This document shows positions 42,120-51,008 of a stretch of DNA of 64,000 bases, one piece after another. The notes below the pieces were generated by a model. That model ran no database searches, was not told the origin of the DNA, and was given only the letters and a program-made list of their open reading frames with translations. Source of the stretch: UBA5018 sp947463165 (GTDB lineage: Bacteria; Cyanobacteriota; Cyanobacteriia; PCC-6307; Cyanobiaceae); contig CALRTY020000007.1 in the NCBI GenBank assembly GCA_943371245.1, forward strand, positions 1-64,000, given 5' to 3'. The first letter of the stretch is position 1; each line of letters opens with the position of its first letter. The position numbers were made by a program, and so were the translations under genes.

Positions 42120-43487
42120 CTAGTGCTCAACTTGATTGACTTGCCAGAGCTGATGGGCCCCTGCCAGAACCGTTTCCAGGCAGCGCTGGCTGAGATCGAC
42201 GCCAAGTTGGCCGTGGGGAGCTGGGGCGTAGTTCAATTTTGGTAACAGTTGTAACTGCCCAACAGCCAGTCGCTCAATTCCCAGATAGACCTCCAAGCGA
42301 TTCAAGCAAGCCGCAGGGGAAGCAACTAGATCTTCAAGCCTTAAAATGAGCAATTGACTAGGGGGAAAAAGCTGTCGCCATCGGCAAAGTTGATCATCGT
42401 ACAGACTGCCGGCAAGACAATTGCCACCGTACCAACCCAGATATCGACGTTGATCATGATTCATTGCGACCAGACCCTCGAGCTCTTCGTAAATCACCTG
42501 TTCAAGGGGCTGTTTTAATCCCTCTTGGCGTAGCATATGATAGTACCAACTTACCGCTCGCTGAAGCGGCTGCCTGAGTAGCACAATCAAGCGAACGTTT
42601 GGCATCAAATTAAAAACACGTTCGGGTGCCTCGGGTAACTGTAAATAATTAGGAGTTGCCTCTATCCGAATAATTTTCGCTTCGGACTGGAAGCTGGGAA
42701 ATTGATGACGGTACCAGTTTTCGCCCCAGTCCCAACGGTTGTCAAAAAAATGAAGCTCCTTGCGGGGATGAACCCAGAGCTGGGGATGACCACTAAGCCA
42801 AGCAGCGAAAGAAGTGGTACCACACTTGGGGGCTCCAATCACTAATGCATCAGGCACAGTGGGAGGAGCATTAAGATTAAGCTTAGCTTTTTGGTGAGAT
42901 GGAACAGATAATTGAACAGCGCGCTGGCCATGGGAGAACCCCTGCCGATGGCGACCAAGCTGACAAAGCCAATCTGAAAATAGTAACAAAGCCAGGGGAT
43001 AGCCCCTAGACAGCTTAACTACCGCCTCCAGCCGATCGATGCGGGCGGCAATCACTTCAACACTCAAGCGGGTAAACTGCAGGGCATACCAGGTGATACT
43101 GCGTCGACTATCCAGCTCTAGGGCCAGTAAAAATGCATCGGCTGCAGCCTCAAATTTGGCCAACTGACGCTTGGCAAGACCCAAGGAATGCCAGGCTCTT
43201 GCCAGCCAGAAATGATCATGGCGACCGGTTAATAGCCTATGACACACCTTAAATAGAAGTGTTTCAGCATAATCACATTTTCCCATACGCCTTAGCCGCT
43301 CAGCCTCCAGTAAATCTGCCAGAGGCAACTGACTAGGCAGCAACAATGGGCGAAGAGTGTTTACATCAATTGCAATTTCAAGCAGCGGTCGACGATCAAG
43401 ATCATCCCAAAGGCGTGACAAACAAACCATGGCATAGCCAGGCTGGTCCTGGGAAGCAGGCCCCGTACCGGTGTCTTCATGCAGCAT
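42120..43487 (-). CDS. sulfotransferase with TPR-like N-terminal region
   Basis: The 455-residue protein has an N-terminal helical repeat region (residues 50-200, for example KRQLAKFEAAADAFLLALEL) and a C-terminal heparan-sulfate-type sulfotransferase domain. The PAPS 5' loop is IGAPKCGTTSFAAWLSGHP near residue 219. ELHFFDNRWDWGENWY and LIVLLRQPLQRAVSWYYHML follow, the latter being the 3'-phosphate motif. It probably sulfates a surface polysaccharide or protein-linked glycan. The ATG at 43487 gives MLHEDTGTGPAS. Confidence 0.87.
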   Translation of the reverse strand: MLHEDTGTGPASQDQPGYAMVCLSRLWDDLDRRPLLEIAIDVNTLRPLLLPSQLPLADLLEAERLRRMGKCDYAETLLFKVCHRLLTGRHDHFWLARAWHSLGLAKRQLAKFEAAADAFLLALELDSRRSITWYALQFTRLSVEVIAARIDRLEAVVKLSRGYPLALLLFSDWLCQLGRHRQGFSHGQRAVQLSVPSHQKAKLNLNAPPTVPDALVIGAPKCGTTSFAAWLSGHPQLWVHPRKELHFFDNRWDWGENWYRHQFPSFQSEAKIIRIEATPNYLQLPEAPERVFNLMPNVRLIVLLRQPLQRAVSWYYHMLRQEGLKQPLEQVIYEELEGLVAMNHDQRRYLGWYGGNCLAGSLYDDQLCRWRQLFPPSQLLILRLEDLVASPAACLNRLEVYLGIERLAVGQLQLLPKLNYAPAPHGQLGVDLSQRCLETVLAGAHQLWQVNQVEH

Positions 43488-43884
43488 AGGCTCCGGCTTT
43501 TACTGCAGAATGAATAAGTCCCTAGAATAGCAATCATCATCGGAGACTGGACTGGCAGCCGCAGCTGACGCCACCAAGCTCGACCATCAACCATCGGCAA
43601 GGGTGCGCTCTGGGTTCATCGACGGCAGGCTATTAAAGCTAACAGCACTGTCAAGCAAAACCGTCAAGCAAAGCTGCCAAGCAGAACTGCCCAGGTGCCA
43701 TCAACTCAGACCCCACGGGTAGATCCACTATAATTTGCTTGCCAGGAGAAGCCAAGCATAACAATGCCAGATTTACAAACCAATTAAGCAGGGCAGCAAC
43801 AGCCAAACGCCCAGCCTGGCTTGGCTCAGCTTGAATTAGATTAGATTAGATTAGATTAGATTAGATTAGATTAGATTGCCAAAA
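43488..43884. other. 397-base gap with pentanucleotide repeat
   Basis: No gene supported. It contains diverged copies of a GTCAAGCAAA-type word near 43648-43690, and a perfect microsatellite (TTAGA)8 at 43836-43875, listed separately. The gap is the upstream region of the sulfotransferase gene on the minus strand. Confidence 0.65.
43836..43875. repeat. perfect (TTAGA)8 microsatellite
   Basis: Eight uninterrupted copies of TTAGA end ten bases before the stop codon of the GT2-GT61 gene (minus strand). It is about 350 bases upstream of the sulfotransferase start, on the same transcriptional path. Confidence 0.97.
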
Positions 43885-46569
43885 CTACGCCCCAAGGGAA
43901 TCGCCCCTGAGCAGCTCGATTAAAGCAGCTTCCACTAGGCTGGGGTCCAGATGGATTGGCTCAAGGCCTGGGCCCTCGTAAAGCAAATCTCGCAGTAGTT
44001 CTGGGGCTACGGAGGGCTGCTCTGAACGAAATAAATCCAAACGCCCATATTGGGCAATACTATGAAAATAGGGTGGCGCGTAGCGAGGCTGGTGCAACTC
44101 CAGTACGCGAGTGCCAGGGGCGGCAAACACCAAATTGGCCAGGGCGCTGCCGTGGGCAGAGATCACCACAGAAGCTGTGGCCAACAAGTTAGCCTGCTCG
44201 AAAAGGGTTAATTGAGCGGGGTTAACCACCGTCAACTGCCAGCGCTCAGCAACTTGAGCCAGGGTTTCCCGCTCGCCCCACACAGGGCGTCGACCCTTGG
44301 CATCACCGCGCTGCAGCCAAAGTCTTGGCCCTCCAGGATTAGGCGGTATTAAGGAAGCATCGCCAAGTAAAAATCGTCGCAACCAGCGCTGAACCTTCGC
44401 CGTAGGCCAGCCGAAGGGTGAAGGGAAATCCGGCACAAGCAAACGGCTTGCCTGAATATGTGGATGTAAACGAGCATCAATTAGTCGCTCCGCAGGCAGC
44501 CCCAGCCTGTTTTGCAGCGCCTCAGCCACCAGGGCCCCATGGCCGCCGTTATGCCAAATCAGTAGTCGTGGCAGGTCTGGATCCGCAGCCAAAGCCTCCA
44601 GGGCCAGCCCCAGCCGCGGCAGATGCTCCAGCAACCAATGGTAGTAAGTTTCGGCGGATAGATCCGCGACGGCCAACACCGCAGCATCCAGCCGCAGCGG
44701 TGCACTGGCGGGAGCTGGCTCAGGATCAGCTGCGGGTTGATTACAGGAAAGCCAGGGTTGGGGATAGCGACGACAGAGATCCAAGATCGGTGCTCCGTCT
44801 GCAGAGGCCACCGCCACCGCATGGTTGCTCTGCCACAAGTTGGTCAATGGCGGACGTAACCAGGCCCGCCCCCAGGCCAGCTCCCGCACCGGTAGGGGGG
44901 CGTCGTCTTCAACCTTTAGTGTTGCTGGATCCACTAATGGGGCATGCCATCTCACCAGTCCAGCAGCGAGCGACTCGATAGGCCAATCGCTGAGATCGGC
45001 GTTGATGCAAGCGGAACATTGGGGGCCATGGCAACTGTCAAGCCGATGCCCTGGCCGCTCCCAGTAAGCCAAGCTGCTGGGTAGCTCTGGCAGGGGGGCT
45101 GCCAGGGGGGGCAGGCGAGAGGCCAGCTGCACCAAGCCGGCGGCCCCCGCCGGGGAGTTAACTCGCTGCAAGCGACTGAGAGCCAACAGCGACTGGCGAT
45201 TAGGCCAGATCGCCACACTTTGCTCCAACCTGGCATAGGCCACCCGTCGGGCTTCAGGCCACACCAGTACGGCCCAAGTGAACAGCAGGGCGGCGAGCTC
45301 CATGCGTAGGGATTCACTGCCCTGCGATGGATCGTCTGGCTGCCAGCTGAGCAACTGTTCAATCCAGCTCAACAGCCGCTGGCGCAGGGGCCTCAAGGCA
45401 TCAACCGGGGCTAGGCCCTGGCGCAAACGCTCAGGCCACCAGGGGGATTGACTCGGATGGGGGCCCAGCTGGGCGATCAGGTTGCTGCGCCAACGCACCA
45501 GTCCCTGGTTGGTGGCGGCCGCCAACACCTCCCGCCAGACACTTTCCGGCAGGGCGCCATCTTGATAGGGAAGGGGCCTGGAGCTGAACGTCCGCCGACA
45601 CCAAATGGACTCCAAGCGAGTCCAGAGGGGATCTGTCATTAGCAAGGCTGCCTCCTCGCCGCGTCCCTCCGCCAGGGCACTGCGCTCCACGCTCTCCAGC
45701 AGATGCACCCAGGTGAGCGCCGGTGGCAAGGGCGACAGCCCCAGAGCTGTGGTCCAAAGCTCCTGGGCGCGATCGGGTTCACCGCCAGCCCAGGCCTGCC
45801 AGCCAAGCCATGCTCGCGTGGCATAGCGCACCTGAAAAGCCAAGGCGGCAGGGATGGCGTGCTCGTGGCTGCGGCTCAGATGTCGCTCGATCACATAGAG
45901 CAGCCCTCGGGCCTGGTTGCTTAACTGGCGACTGGCCCCAGCGGCATGAATGCGATAACCGCAGGCCAGCCGCTTTAGCCAGGCGCCCTCACCACCTGAG
46001 GCGGCAAGGCGGAGCAGCAGATCCACATCTTCCGCCTGGTCGAGCAGTGGATCAAAACCACCCAAACGCTCCAGTGCCGACCTTCTAAGCATCCAGGCAC
46101 TGGGCAGTACAGCCTTGTGGCTAAGGGCCAATTCATGGCTAAACCCAGCCCCCTGCAACCAGGGGCGAACGTCTACCACAGGCAGTCCAGAAACACTGAG
46201 ACGTTGCCAACCACAGAGGCAATGATCTAGGTGGGGAGCATCGATCAATAGGGCAGCCTGCTCCGCCAAACGGCCTGGATAGGCAAGATCATCGGCATCG
46301 AGAAAGGCCACCAGCTCGGCCGCAGCTGTGCGCCAGCCAAAGTTGCGGGCCGCTGACACACCACGACCAGCTGACTGGAGCAAACGCAGCTGCCAGGGGG
46401 CGCCCCGGGAGAGGTTGAGCACCAGGTCGCTGGAGCGATCGGTGGAGCCATCGTCCACGGCTATAAGCTCTAAATTCACCCCCTGCTGATCGCGCAGGGA
46501 AGCCAGGCAGTCCCCCAGCCAGGCAGTGGCATTCCGGAAGGGAACCACCACAGACACATATGGCAACAT
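43885..46569 (-). CDS. GT2-GT61 fused glycosyltransferase
   Basis: The 894-residue protein joins two enzymes. Residues 1-260 form a GT2 domain (MLPYVSVVVPFRNATAWLG, VDDGSTDRSSD, AFLDADDLAYPGRLAEQAAL). Residues 270-560 are helical and repeat-like. The C-terminal third from about residue 600 is a GT61/DUF563 domain (AETYYHWLLEHLPRLGLAL near 638, then AHGSALANLVFAAPGTRVLE near 803). Two transferase activities on one chain suggest successive sugar additions to the same glycan. The ATG at 46569 is the family-like start; 87 upstream codons overlap the divergent gene 46634 and are excluded. Confidence 0.88.
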   Translation of the reverse strand: MLPYVSVVVPFRNATAWLGDCLASLRDQQGVNLELIAVDDGSTDRSSDLVLNLSRGAPWQLRLLQSAGRGVSAARNFGWRTAAAELVAFLDADDLAYPGRLAEQAALLIDAPHLDHCLCGWQRLSVSGLPVVDVRPWLQGAGFSHELALSHKAVLPSAWMLRRSALERLGGFDPLLDQAEDVDLLLRLAASGGEGAWLKRLACGYRIHAAGASRQLSNQARGLLYVIERHLSRSHEHAIPAALAFQVRYATRAWLGWQAWAGGEPDRAQELWTTALGLSPLPPALTWVHLLESVERSALAEGRGEEAALLMTDPLWTRLESIWCRRTFSSRPLPYQDGALPESVWREVLAAATNQGLVRWRSNLIAQLGPHPSQSPWWPERLRQGLAPVDALRPLRQRLLSWIEQLLSWQPDDPSQGSESLRMELAALLFTWAVLVWPEARRVAYARLEQSVAIWPNRQSLLALSRLQRVNSPAGAAGLVQLASRLPPLAAPLPELPSSLAYWERPGHRLDSCHGPQCSACINADLSDWPIESLAAGLVRWHAPLVDPATLKVEDDAPLPVRELAWGRAWLRPPLTNLWQSNHAVAVASADGAPILDLCRRYPQPWLSCNQPAADPEPAPASAPLRLDAAVLAVADLSAETYYHWLLEHLPRLGLALEALAADPDLPRLLIWHNGGHGALVAEALQNRLGLPAERLIDARLHPHIQASRLLVPDFPSPFGWPTAKVQRWLRRFLLGDASLIPPNPGGPRLWLQRGDAKGRRPVWGERETLAQVAERWQLTVVNPAQLTLFEQANLLATASVVISAHGSALANLVFAAPGTRVLELHQPRYAPPYFHSIAQYGRLDLFRSEQPSVAPELLRDLLYEGPGLEPIHLDPSLVEAALIELLRGDSLGA

Positions 46570-46633
46570 GAACAGAGGTGGCTGAACAACTGATCCCACC
46601 GCCCCATTGTCGTCTCCCCTGCGTACTGCGAAA

Positions 46634-47839
46634 ATGCCACTCGACAGTTCCAGGCATGACCAGGCTTGGCAGCAGCCTCCACCAAATCTGCTGAAAGCAT
46701 GGATTCGTTGGCTGAAGAGTAGGGGGCCATGGCAAACCGGAAAAGTTTCCACCCTGAACCGTCCAGTCACCGAGCCCCAGGAGCTGCTACTCCCCCCGCT
46801 GGATCCCGCCCGCCAAGCTGAGCTGGCCAATCGATATTTTAACTATGGGGAAGAGCTCAATCAACGGGGCGCACCAGAACTCGCAGCAGCCTTCTATCGC
46901 CAGGCATACACAATGCTGAGAAGTGGCCTGAAAGGTGAACTGAGAGGCGGGCGACAAGCAGCAGCGGGAGCTGGGCAGCGAGGGGGGCCAGGCGCTGAAC
47001 TACGAGATGAGTTGAGGCGTGAAAACCATGACTCGATTTACGCTCATCCACCAGAAAACGAACTGCCAGAGGACTTATTAACCCCAGGCCTCAACCTAGG
47101 CAGCTTAGATAGAGCAGGCAACCCAGGCAGCTTAGGCAACCCAGCCATTTTAGCCGCGAGCGAGGCGGCAACTCCAGAGAATCAGATAATTGCATCAACG
47201 ATCACTACGGAAGATCGCCTGCAACAGATTGCCGACATGGCAGCCAGACTCTCCAAAAATACCGCGCCTGAAATAGGTGATGAGTTAATAAAAATCACTC
47301 GGACTGGCTTTCGGCACCCGGAACTACATCGCCTACAAGGGCTTACAGCACTGCACCTGCAAGACAACAGCACCGCCATGGAACACTTTCGAGAGGCCCT
47401 GGCCATGGATCCAATGCATTACAGCAGCCTAGTAAATCTGGGCGGACTGCTACTACCAGTAGGCCAATACGAAGAAGCCATCACCCTCCTGAACAGGGCA
47501 CTACAAAGCGTCGATCCAGAAAGCCCAGATGCACTGCCCGCCCTGGCAAATCTATCCCTAGCCCATCAAGCGACGGGCAGAAAGATGGACGAAGCGCTGC
47601 TATTACTGCGCATTCATCGCCTAAAAGCTGGATACATAAGAAATGAAAGGCTACTAACGGCCGCCACCACCATGGAGCAAATGGGCGAGGACACATCAGC
47701 CATTGAAATACTAACCTGGCTAAGCGAACAAGAGCCAAGCAACGAAATCCTCAGGCCCCTGGCGTCATTACTAGAGCGCCGCGGCCAGTACAAAGAGGCC
47801 GCAATGATCTATCGACAACTTCTGCAGGGGCCCAAATAA
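46634..47839 (+). CDS. TPR-repeat protein of the glycan island
   Basis: The 401-residue protein has an N-terminal polar region and a C-terminal TPR array (about residues 190-400: LHRLQGLTALHLQDNSTAME, HYSSLVNLGGLLLPVGQYEE, LRPLASLLERRGQYKEAAMI). A low-complexity stretch near residues 100-130 is encoded by short repeats. It is divergent from the GT2-GT61 gene, 64 bases apart. Related proteins in picocyanobacterial glycan clusters are often next to glycosyltransferases, with scaffolding the assumed role. The ATG at 46634 is used; an upstream TTG is possible. Confidence 0.75.
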   Translation: MPLDSSRHDQAWQQPPPNLLKAWIRWLKSRGPWQTGKVSTLNRPVTEPQELLLPPLDPARQAELANRYFNYGEELNQRGAPELAAAFYRQAYTMLRSGLKGELRGGRQAAAGAGQRGGPGAELRDELRRENHDSIYAHPPENELPEDLLTPGLNLGSLDRAGNPGSLGNPAILAASEAATPENQIIASTITTEDRLQQIADMAARLSKNTAPEIGDELIKITRTGFRHPELHRLQGLTALHLQDNSTAMEHFREALAMDPMHYSSLVNLGGLLLPVGQYEEAITLLNRALQSVDPESPDALPALANLSLAHQATGRKMDEALLLLRIHRLKAGYIRNERLLTAATTMEQMGEDTSAIEILTWLSEQEPSNEILRPLASLLERRGQYKEAAMIYRQLLQGPK

Positions 47840-47923
47840 CACAGTACCCAGCTAATGTCACCAAAAAACGCCCAACGCTGCCGCCCAACCATGCCCAGTC
47901 ACAGCGGAGCAAGGCTGAGGTAA

Positions 47924-49141
47924 TTGAGAGTTCTACTAATTCATCAGAACTTCCCTGGTCAGTTCCGACAGCTGGCACCAGCCCTGATGGCCCAGGGCCA
48001 TGAAGTGATCGGCCTCGGGGCAAGAGCAATCCCCTGGGCCGAGACTGGGGTGGCCTACCGCAGCTGTGGAGGCCAACCCGATCAAGAGCAACGACAGACC
48101 TTGCCGGAAAGGCAGCTGATGGCCCAGTTGAGCCAAGGTCGTCGCGTTAAGCAGCAACTGCAGCAACTGGCCCGTGAAGGATGGCGACCAGATGTGATAC
48201 TGGCCCACCCATTCTGGGGAGAAGTGCTTTTCCTCAATGATGTCTTTCCAGAGGTTCCGCTGATTGCTTTATTGGAGATTGATCTGCAGGGTTTAGATCT
48301 CGCTGGTTTTGATCCAGAACTTGCCAAGCTTTGCGGCCAAGACCTTGGCGCCAATCTGGGCTTGCGCCAATGGGCTGATCTTCAGGCAGTTCGACGCATG
48401 GCCATGGGCATGACGGCCACAACCTTTCAACGCAGCACATTCCCGAAATGGCTGCAGAATCGCATTGCCGTGATTCATGAAGGGGTGGATGTACAAAAGT
48501 GTCGACCAGAGCCCCTGGCCATTTTTAGCGTCAATGGTCAGCGGTTCCAACGCGGCGATGCGGTGATCAGCTTTGGCAGCCGCAGCCTTGAACCGATGCG
48601 CGGCCTCACCAGCTTCCTGAGGGCATTGCCTGAGCTACAGCGCCAGCGAGCCGATCTACAGGTGGTAGTTGTGGGCCAGGACGGCCCCAGCTATGGCCCG
48701 CCGCCGCCGAATGGAGGCAGCTGGCGACAGCATCTGCTGCAGGAACTCGCTGGGGAGCTGGATTTAACCAGGGTCCATTTTACTGGCCATCTCCCCCCCG
48801 CCGAGCTGATAAAGTTATTTCAGATAACCGCCGCACATGTTTACCTAACTGCTCCCTATGTTCTGAGCTGGAGCATGCTCGAAGCCATGGCCTGCGGCGC
48901 TGTTGTAGTGGGCTCAGCCACGGCTCCCGTGGAAGAAATGATTAGTCACGGGGAAAATGGCTGGCTGGTTCCCTTTTTTGATCACGAAGAGCTCGCCCAA
49001 ACACTGCTAGCGGTGCTAGAAAATCCAGCCGGTCAGGATCGACTGCGCCAGTCGGCACGGCGAAGCATCCTCAGCTCCTACACTCAGGAACAGTGCACAG
49101 CCCAGCAAATTGCCCTGATCAATCGAGTTGTATATTCATGA
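47924..49141 (+). CDS. GT4-type glycosyltransferase
   Basis: The 405-residue protein has the two Rossmann halves of a GT-B enzyme: MRVLLIHQNFPGQFRQLAPA at the start, and HEGVDVQKCRPEP plus the C-terminal glycosyl donor motif LSWSMLEAMACGAVVVGSAT, with PVEEMISHGENGWLVPF. The Glu of SMLEAMACG is the usual donor-contact residue. It starts at a TTG (47924) with a GAGG ribosome site 3-4 bases before. Its stop overlaps the start of the next gene (ATGA). Confidence 0.88.
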   Translation: MRVLLIHQNFPGQFRQLAPALMAQGHEVIGLGARAIPWAETGVAYRSCGGQPDQEQRQTLPERQLMAQLSQGRRVKQQLQQLAREGWRPDVILAHPFWGEVLFLNDVFPEVPLIALLEIDLQGLDLAGFDPELAKLCGQDLGANLGLRQWADLQAVRRMAMGMTATTFQRSTFPKWLQNRIAVIHEGVDVQKCRPEPLAIFSVNGQRFQRGDAVISFGSRSLEPMRGLTSFLRALPELQRQRADLQVVVVGQDGPSYGPPPPNGGSWRQHLLQELAGELDLTRVHFTGHLPPAELIKLFQITAAHVYLTAPYVLSWSMLEAMACGAVVVGSATAPVEEMISHGENGWLVPFFDHEELAQTLLAVLENPAGQDRLRQSARRSILSSYTQEQCTAQQIALINRVVYS

Positions 49142-49791
49142 ATTCACAGGGATGGTGGGAGTTCGCCAAGGAGTCATTCCAAGCTGAACAATGGCAGCTG
49201 GCCGAGGGTGCATTGCGACGGCTACTCGAATTACACCCGGCCAATCCAGAAATGCTGGATCTCCTAAGCCACACGCTTCTGATGCAGGGACGCTATGGCG
49301 AAGCTGAATCAGTTCTGATACTAGCTCTACAACAAGAAACCAACAACTTCTGGACACCCCACAAACTTGGAGACGCCCTGCGCGGTCAGCATCGCTTACC
49401 AGAAGCGGCAGAGGCCTATGAACAATCCCTTAACTGGGGCAGCAGCAGCCCCTTAACACCACGCAATCTCCTGCAGGTACTCGATCAACTTGATGTCAGT
49501 AAAGCGATCGATAAATTAGATCACTGGCACGGGCAAACAGAATTTTATCAATGGAAGGAGCCCCAACCCTGGCAAACTGGTGCCTGCGACGCTGCCCTGC
49601 TGAGTGCTGGTCCGGAATTAGCCAACTGGCTGATTAATCATGGCTGCGATCATCCTGAGATACGCCAAATGGCAATCAGGGAAGCTGCGGCAAATCTAAA
49701 CATCGAAATCACCTTTAGCTTGGCGGAAGACACCCTAAAGGAACGCCTAGGCAAGTTGCTCCAATTGCCGCAGCTGATGGTGCCTGGGTAG
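49138..49791 (+). CDS. TPR-containing protein coupled to the GT4 gene
   Basis: The 217-residue product has TPR-like helical pairs in its first half (WQLAEGALRRLLELHPANPE, RYGEAESVLILALQQETNN, RLPEAAEAYEQSLNWG). The second half lacks a recognisable domain. It starts within the stop of the upstream glycosyltransferase, so translation is coupled. Its 3' end overlaps the convergent GT4 gene (49747-51003) by 45 bases. Confidence 0.75.
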   Translation: MNSQGWWEFAKESFQAEQWQLAEGALRRLLELHPANPEMLDLLSHTLLMQGRYGEAESVLILALQQETNNFWTPHKLGDALRGQHRLPEAAEAYEQSLNWGSSSPLTPRNLLQVLDQLDVSKAIDKLDHWHGQTEFYQWKEPQPWQTGACDAALLSAGPELANWLINHGCDHPEIRQMAIREAAANLNIEITFSLAEDTLKERLGKLLQLPQLMVPG

Positions 49792-51003
49792 GGCGGCCAG
49801 GAGCTCGGCGCGCCCTGCCCTCAATAGCAGGCAGCCAAGCCGCTGGCTGACGATGCCCGCCAGACGCTGGGCAGCCAGCCGCTCTTGGACGGCCTTACGA
49901 CCGGCCAAAGCCAGGCCTTGGCGGTAAGCGCGATCGGAGGCCAAGCGACGCAGGGCTGCTGCGGCAGCATCCAGGTCAGGATCAGCCCAAAGCCTACCGG
50001 CTCGATAATCGCCCTCGGCATGGGAAATTGGCACCAACTTAAAAGCAATCAATTCGGCACTTCCCAAGGGCATAAAATCAAGATTACCGGAATAACCCGT
50101 GGCGATCACAGGTATCTCTGCAGCCATGGCTTCGGCCAAACCCAGGCCAAAACCCTCGGCCCTATGCAAGCTGATCAGCACATCAGCAGCCGCATAAAGA
50201 TCGTCGACACCCTCTATGCTGAGGGACTCGGTAATCAAGCTAACACGCTGATCTACCGCACAACATCGACGCAATTCCTCAGTCGCTTCCGGAAAACACT
50301 TGGCGCTTGCCACCTTGAGCAGCAAGCGAGCGTCCGAGAGAGATGAATGCCCTGTGGTTTTAACTGGAAAAGCTCGCTGAAATGCCTCAATTACACCGTA
50401 AGGATTCTTGCGCCCCACAGTGCTCCACAAGTCGAAGGCGAACAGACAGGTAAAGCTTGAGCAGGGTCGCTTAGCTTGATTACGCCTAGCCCTGATCCGG
50501 TTGGCCCGGGACCAATCTGGCAGGTGGGGAAGTGGTGTGACAGGCACAGGACTGCGCAAGCCCAAACTGGTGGCCGTGAAACTAGATGGACACCAAAGTT
50601 GATCAAGCCCCACAAATCCAGGCTCCCAGCCATGGGGGAAAGCCTCCAGTTCCCAAGCCCAGTAACCAATGCGCAGTGGAGCGGTCAGTTCAATGGTATT
50701 TCTCAAACCATTGGTCTGAAACAAGATATTGGGATTGGTATGGATCAGATCAATTGCAGCTGGCTGGAAGTCGCTAGGCTCATCGCCCACCGAGATTGTT
50801 CTCTCAATCTCGGTGTCATTGGCATGGGTTGCCAGGGGCAGATCACGGCATTGGACCCTCACACCGGCAGCGGCTAGTGCACGGGCGGTGGCGCGGGCAC
50901 CCTCACCGAGTCCAAAGCTGCCAGTGAGATGGCCCCATAGATTCACACATAGCCGGGGCATGTGATCCAGGAGAATCAAAAAAACAATACACCTGGCGAT
51001 CAT
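49747..51003 (-). CDS. GT4-type glycosyltransferase
   Basis: The 418-residue GT-B protein has the opening MPRLCVNLWGHLTGSFGLGE (from residue 15), the middle IGYWAWELEAFPHGWEPGF, and the donor motif HRAEGFGLGLAEAMAAEIPV with ATGYSGNLDFM. This type occurs in mannosyl/rhamnosyl transferase clusters. I list the ATG 51003 because GATAGG precedes it, and the upstream gene ends six bases before, so it is translated in series. An ATG at 50961 is an alternative. Confidence 0.87.
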   Translation of the reverse strand: MIARCIVFLILLDHMPRLCVNLWGHLTGSFGLGEGARATARALAAAGVRVQCRDLPLATHANDTEIERTISVGDEPSDFQPAAIDLIHTNPNILFQTNGLRNTIELTAPLRIGYWAWELEAFPHGWEPGFVGLDQLWCPSSFTATSLGLRSPVPVTPLPHLPDWSRANRIRARRNQAKRPCSSFTCLFAFDLWSTVGRKNPYGVIEAFQRAFPVKTTGHSSLSDARLLLKVASAKCFPEATEELRRCCAVDQRVSLITESLSIEGVDDLYAAADVLISLHRAEGFGLGLAEAMAAEIPVIATGYSGNLDFMPLGSAELIAFKLVPISHAEGDYRAGRLWADPDLDAAAAALRRLASDRAYRQGLALAGRKAVQERLAAQRLAGIVSQRLGCLLLRAGRAELLAALPRHHQLRQLEQLA

Positions 51004-51008
51004 TATAC

